This document shows positions 43,839-46,982 of a stretch of DNA of 46,982 nucleotides, piece by piece (within the stretch, counting starts at the first letter, position 1; each line of letters starts with the position of its first letter). The stretch spans positions 1-46,982 of the forward strand of contig JAZRWH010000147.1 of NCBI GenBank assembly GCA_045599585.1. Direction: 5' to 3'. A program made the translations under genes and the position numbers. The notes beneath the pieces were generated by a model. That model was not told the DNA's origin. It was given only the letters and a program-made list of their open reading frames with translations, and made no database searches. Origin of the DNA: RGIG464 sp045599585. GTDB taxonomy: Bacteria; Myxococcota_A; Bradymonadia; UBA4248.

Positions 43839-43867
43839 GGCGTTGCTATTGGTGATGTCAATACGCC
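43839..43867 (+). repeat. TATT...AATACG-family hairpin (copy 17, partial)
   Basis: GGCG-ttgc-TATTG-gtgatgt-CAATA-CGCC: the core and the right side are intact, and the left linker is longer than usual. It lies 20 bp past the stop of the 966-residue lipoprotein gene. Confidence 0.65.
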
Positions 43868-43886
43868 TCACGGGCACTCTGCGCGA

Positions 43887-46787
43887 CTACTTGATGATAT
43901 ATCGATTAAACGCCTCCCCCGATGTACCAATACTTGGGAAACACTGCTCATCAATACACGCCGCCCCCCTAGGACAAAGTGCACCTCCGCATGTACAGTG
44001 GGTGTTACTATTACATATCCATGCTTTTGTATTCTTTTTATCCGCGATCGGGAACACATCGCAAATATAGCCTTCATCGACAGCAGGGACTTTGAGCGGA
44101 GTATTATCTAACCCATGACACCAGCGCGTACCGTCAGCACACTGCTTAGTATTATATACAGGGTAATCATACAAATGGATTTCATTATCAGCATTGAAGA
44201 ATACATCGACTTCATATCTTGAATCTTCGGCCTCGATCGTAGCTCCCGGTTCACCAAATTGATTGTAATCATCGACAAGATGGATATATGCACGCACAAC
44301 CTTGTTTAAGTTATGCATTTCAGCGCCGCACTTTCCTTCTTTGAGCGGAACGACACAGTCTCCATCGAGGCATTGCGTTTCTTTGGTCGTATCGACATCA
44401 CCATCGATATGGTACATACATTTAGGCGCACTAGAGCTTTCACTCGATTGAACACGTAAATCATTAACATGCTCTTTTAGGCCATAGTCTTTATCCGCAT
44501 CCGTTGCACCGAGTGAATTGGCACCTGCATTCCAGTGCAAACCACCATAATTACAACCCTCCGGTCGCAAACAGATATATCCATACCATTCACCTGTAAT
44601 TATCTCATCTCCTCCCCACTCACCGATGTAAGCCGAATTAGATGAAAAAATACAGCTAAAATCATTCATATTCGCAGTCTTATTTTGGCCACAGACGCAT
44701 TGTTCATTGACACATTTTGCCCCTAAGCCACACGTCTCATTGCCGCACTGTACCTGCTTGATATCAGATGGAGATGAGGGCAATTCAAAATCACTTTCAT
44801 TCAAAGAACGCACTGGTTCTTGCTGAGACAGGCTGGCTTTATTAATAACGCTTATTGAATTGTTAGTTTTATTAAAGCTCACTTGAAAATCATCTGAATT
44901 GACCGGTATGGAACATTTATCATCCTTGCAAAAACTATATTCCCAATGATTATTACGCCAAATGCTTCTTTTTGCACAAATATCATTGCCGCAAAACCAA
45001 TATTTATCATTGGACTCCAACATATAGTCACCGTCGTTCTTTTCGCATCGATAACCACTTATGAGTTCTGGAGCAATTTCAGAATCGCCACAGTATTTCG
45101 TTCCACCTAGGCAGTCATCATCATTAGAAATCACAGTCGAGAATATATAGGGGGTAATTTCCTCTGTGCCAAATAATTCTATTCTTTTAGGTATTCCTCC
45201 CACAGGATGGTAAGCATCGCACGCATCAGCAGGACTAGAATGAGAACAAATACCAGCTTTATTTGTCAATAACTTGTAATCACCATGTATATGTCGCATG
45301 GACTCATGATACACGTCATCCCCAATAGAACTACCAAAACCATAGTGAACAATCGGATTACTACGACGGTCAATACAGCCAGCCGGATTTATACATACCT
45401 CGCATCCATCGACGACCTCCCCAGAACAAGCACAGTGTCCGATGTTTTCAGTATCTTTTATACATTGCGTTCCTTTCGGACAACCCGCTTCTACGCCATA
45501 TAATTTAGTATCTTGGTTGCACTGATAGATTTGAGCAATACTCTGACTTTTGATTTGGGTATCAATACATTTTCCATCTTTCAGCGTTTGCCCATATTGA
45601 CAGACGAGTCCATCGCCAAGATAACAACCCAAATGCTGGAGACAAAGATATTGGTCGTCCTTAAAAGAGAACCAAGGAATAGGGGGTATCACTTTTTTGC
45701 CATTCAAAGCGGGGACTTCATCGAGACATGCCACGCCATCCGTGATAGGGATATTGCCGCAAATGCAGGGGATATCACCTTGGCAAACCCATTGACCATC
45801 GAGACATCGATAGTTTTCAGGATTCTGCGGACGAGGAATTTGTTGACACGCGGAGGGATCGATACCCATTCCATCGTGACATGCAAGTCCAGGCTTGATC
45901 ATCAGCTGGCTATTCAATGGACACTCACAAGCATTGTCTTTACAAACCCACTCCCCATGAATGCAATCATAATGATAACGAGGATTGCCATTTGGATTAG
46001 GTGTTTTGCACTCGCTTTCGTTTGAATAGACTATTGTATTCCATTTTTTTGAAACATTATCATAAACCATATAATAATCGTTTTCGGCATAGATATTCAT
46101 CGTTGTACAACAATCGATACCTTTGTCTAAACGAATGTCTCCGCATTTACAATGAGCATCTTGGCAAGGTTCACAAAAGTCGGCTTCTCGATTGGGATCT
46201 TTGGGTTCAGAAAGTGCCACATAGCCATCATACATAGGCTGTTTATCTACGAGATATACATCTTTTGCATATAATTTTCCGCCAAGTGTACATCCTTTGT
46301 CATTTTTGCATACCCAACGGGTACTGGCACGATTACACGTCCATTCCGGCATTTCAGATTCAGTCAGGATAGTTTTATCGCAGTCGCTAGCTTCCAATAA
46401 CCCCGCAGAAGCAGTTTTTATGCGTTCACGATAGGCTGCACGATGACGAGCATTATCCTCGATGATCTGCTGTCGAACAGCTAAAAAATCGCGTCGCGCA
46501 TTTGCGATGTCAGTTTTAACACTTGTCTTTACAACATCCCCAACCTGCTCAGCATTATCAACATTCTCGTTTGCATTCACTACACCAGCATCTTGCATAT
46601 TCATGCCTTGTGCGGCTTCTACATCACTTGTTCCACGATCTCCAGCCGACGCATTTTGCACAACATTCGTGGTTTGCGCAACTTCATCATTTTTCCCGTC
46701 AATGCGTTGTCCAGATTTACACCCTGCAATACTAAATAAAAGAGCAGCACAGGCGATATAAACGAGTTTGTTATAATTATGATGCAT
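43887..46787 (-). CDS. Large Cys-rich lipoprotein of unknown function
   Basis: The 966-residue product has a lipoprotein signal (YNKLVYIACAALLFSIAGC, lipobox SIAGC at about residue 23) and a Ser/Thr/Asn/Val-rich linker. A long Cys-rich region follows, with repeated blocks of the form Y-x-C-x-DGQWVC, CxCG-x-I and C-x-DGxxC, for example YRCLDGQWVCQGDIPCICG. Cys pairs are spaced as in small disulfide modules. I recognise no catalytic motif. The C-terminus is CICGGALCPRGAACIDEQCF-like. AAGGAAA lies 8 nt before the ATG. With its minus-strand neighbour it forms a block of surface-type lipoproteins, though they probably have separate promoters. Confidence 0.8.
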   Translation of the reverse strand: MHHNYNKLVYIACAALLFSIAGCKSGQRIDGKNDEVAQTTNVVQNASAGDRGTSDVEAAQGMNMQDAGVVNANENVDNAEQVGDVVKTSVKTDIANARRDFLAVRQQIIEDNARHRAAYRERIKTASAGLLEASDCDKTILTESEMPEWTCNRASTRWVCKNDKGCTLGGKLYAKDVYLVDKQPMYDGYVALSEPKDPNREADFCEPCQDAHCKCGDIRLDKGIDCCTTMNIYAENDYYMVYDNVSKKWNTIVYSNESECKTPNPNGNPRYHYDCIHGEWVCKDNACECPLNSQLMIKPGLACHDGMGIDPSACQQIPRPQNPENYRCLDGQWVCQGDIPCICGNIPITDGVACLDEVPALNGKKVIPPIPWFSFKDDQYLCLQHLGCYLGDGLVCQYGQTLKDGKCIDTQIKSQSIAQIYQCNQDTKLYGVEAGCPKGTQCIKDTENIGHCACSGEVVDGCEVCINPAGCIDRRSNPIVHYGFGSSIGDDVYHESMRHIHGDYKLLTNKAGICSHSSPADACDAYHPVGGIPKRIELFGTEEITPYIFSTVISNDDDCLGGTKYCGDSEIAPELISGYRCEKNDGDYMLESNDKYWFCGNDICAKRSIWRNNHWEYSFCKDDKCSIPVNSDDFQVSFNKTNNSISVINKASLSQQEPVRSLNESDFELPSSPSDIKQVQCGNETCGLGAKCVNEQCVCGQNKTANMNDFSCIFSSNSAYIGEWGGDEIITGEWYGYICLRPEGCNYGGLHWNAGANSLGATDADKDYGLKEHVNDLRVQSSESSSAPKCMYHIDGDVDTTKETQCLDGDCVVPLKEGKCGAEMHNLNKVVRAYIHLVDDYNQFGEPGATIEAEDSRYEVDVFFNADNEIHLYDYPVYNTKQCADGTRWCHGLDNTPLKVPAVDEGYICDVFPIADKKNTKAWICNSNTHCTCGGALCPRGAACIDEQCFPSIGTSGEAFNRYIIK

Positions 46788-46854
46788 GAGTAATTTCCTT
46801 TGTAAAACGTCGTCGCGCTAACAATAAAATTTATTAAAATAATTGCTAGCGTCC

Positions 46855-46894
46855 AAAAAAGTTCGCAAAAACTCGGAATCCCGATTTAACGAAC
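46855..46894 (-). terminator. Rho-independent terminator of the partial downstream gene
   Basis: On the minus strand GTTCG (with TCGG-gatt-CCGA inside) pairs with CGAAC, and six T follow (plus-strand A at 46855-46860). It begins 2 bp after the stop of the partial gene at 46896-46982 and lies 68 bp upstream of the lipoprotein start. Confidence 0.75.
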
Positions 46895-46895
46895 A

Positions 46896-46982
46896 CTATA
46901 CGCGATCTCTGGGTAGAGAACATGCATTAATGTAAGCACGCCCCTTCTGAGACCATTCTTCAATGGAATCGATGATGTACGA
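46896..46982 (-). CDS. C-terminal fragment of an unrecognised protein
   Basis: A minus-strand frame is open from the window edge to a TAG at 46896-46898 and encodes 28 residues ending INACSLPRDRV. The terminator just after the stop supports it as a real gene end. The fragment is too short to assign a family. Confidence 0.45.
   Translation of the reverse strand, partial: SYIIDSIEEWSQKGRAYINACSLPRDRV

Noticed and set aside
43822..44111. Plus-strand ORFs at the end of the 966-residue lipoprotein gene
   Set aside because: They are antisense to a well-supported coding frame and have no ribosome binding site.

Overview
The window looks like chromosomal DNA from a Gram-negative bacterium of the Myxococcota (former Deltaproteobacteria) type, or a close relative. 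It encodes an outer membrane (Omp85/BamA-like protein, TonB-dependent receptor, FadL-like porin). It also has several very large Cys-rich lipoproteins whose CGDG...CD repeats resemble the Myxococcus disulfide repeat (DUF4215) family. Base composition is moderate to low in GC, lower than in soil myxobacteria. The species cannot be named from the sequence.

Layout. 1-111 is the 3' end of an IS30-family transposase. 303-6531 (minus) holds a TonB-dependent receptor and a Cys-rich lipoprotein related to 5'-nucleotidases but with changed metal ligands. 6849-18886 is mostly conserved chromosome: an exported tyrosine-phosphatase-like protein, an RluA-type pseudouridine synthase, a membrane metallophosphoesterase, rsmG, a TerC-family protein, recQ, rsmH, a small exported protein and a membrane gluzincin-like protein. 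18890-22340 is an accessory island: a decayed mobile element, a frameshifted gene with a C-terminal EVE-like domain, and a GIY-YIG nuclease carrying two copies of an unknown domain. 22518-26931 is a three-gene plus-strand operon behind a good sigma70-type promoter: a twin-arginine exported protein, a VWA-like membrane protein with four zinc ribbons, and an amidase/M23-like protein. 27306-30767 (minus) is the Omp85 protein. 31111-39791 (plus) carries a HAD phosphatase, a giant lipoprotein, a FadL-like porin and a PAP2 phosphatase. 39850-46787 (minus) is a block of Cys-rich lipoproteins, one frameshifted and one reduced to a remnant.

The most striking structure lies between the genes. About 17 hairpins share a TATT...AATAC core flanked by an outer stem whose sequence differs from copy to copy but stays self-complementary, with a conserved unpaired base. 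Five copies (one truncated by the IS30 boundary) share a longer composite form: a G5/C4-5 mini-hairpin, then TGAGC, the main hairpin, and a CTACCCC tail. On the opposite strand that tail reads GTAG at the foot of the hairpin, as in bacterial REP sequences. A second repeat family is a 384-bp non-autonomous element at 32851-33234 with 14-bp perfect terminal inverted repeats and a 9-bp target duplication. Two deletion derivatives lie at 7660-7810 and 18996-19137, both about 33 bp from a composite hairpin.
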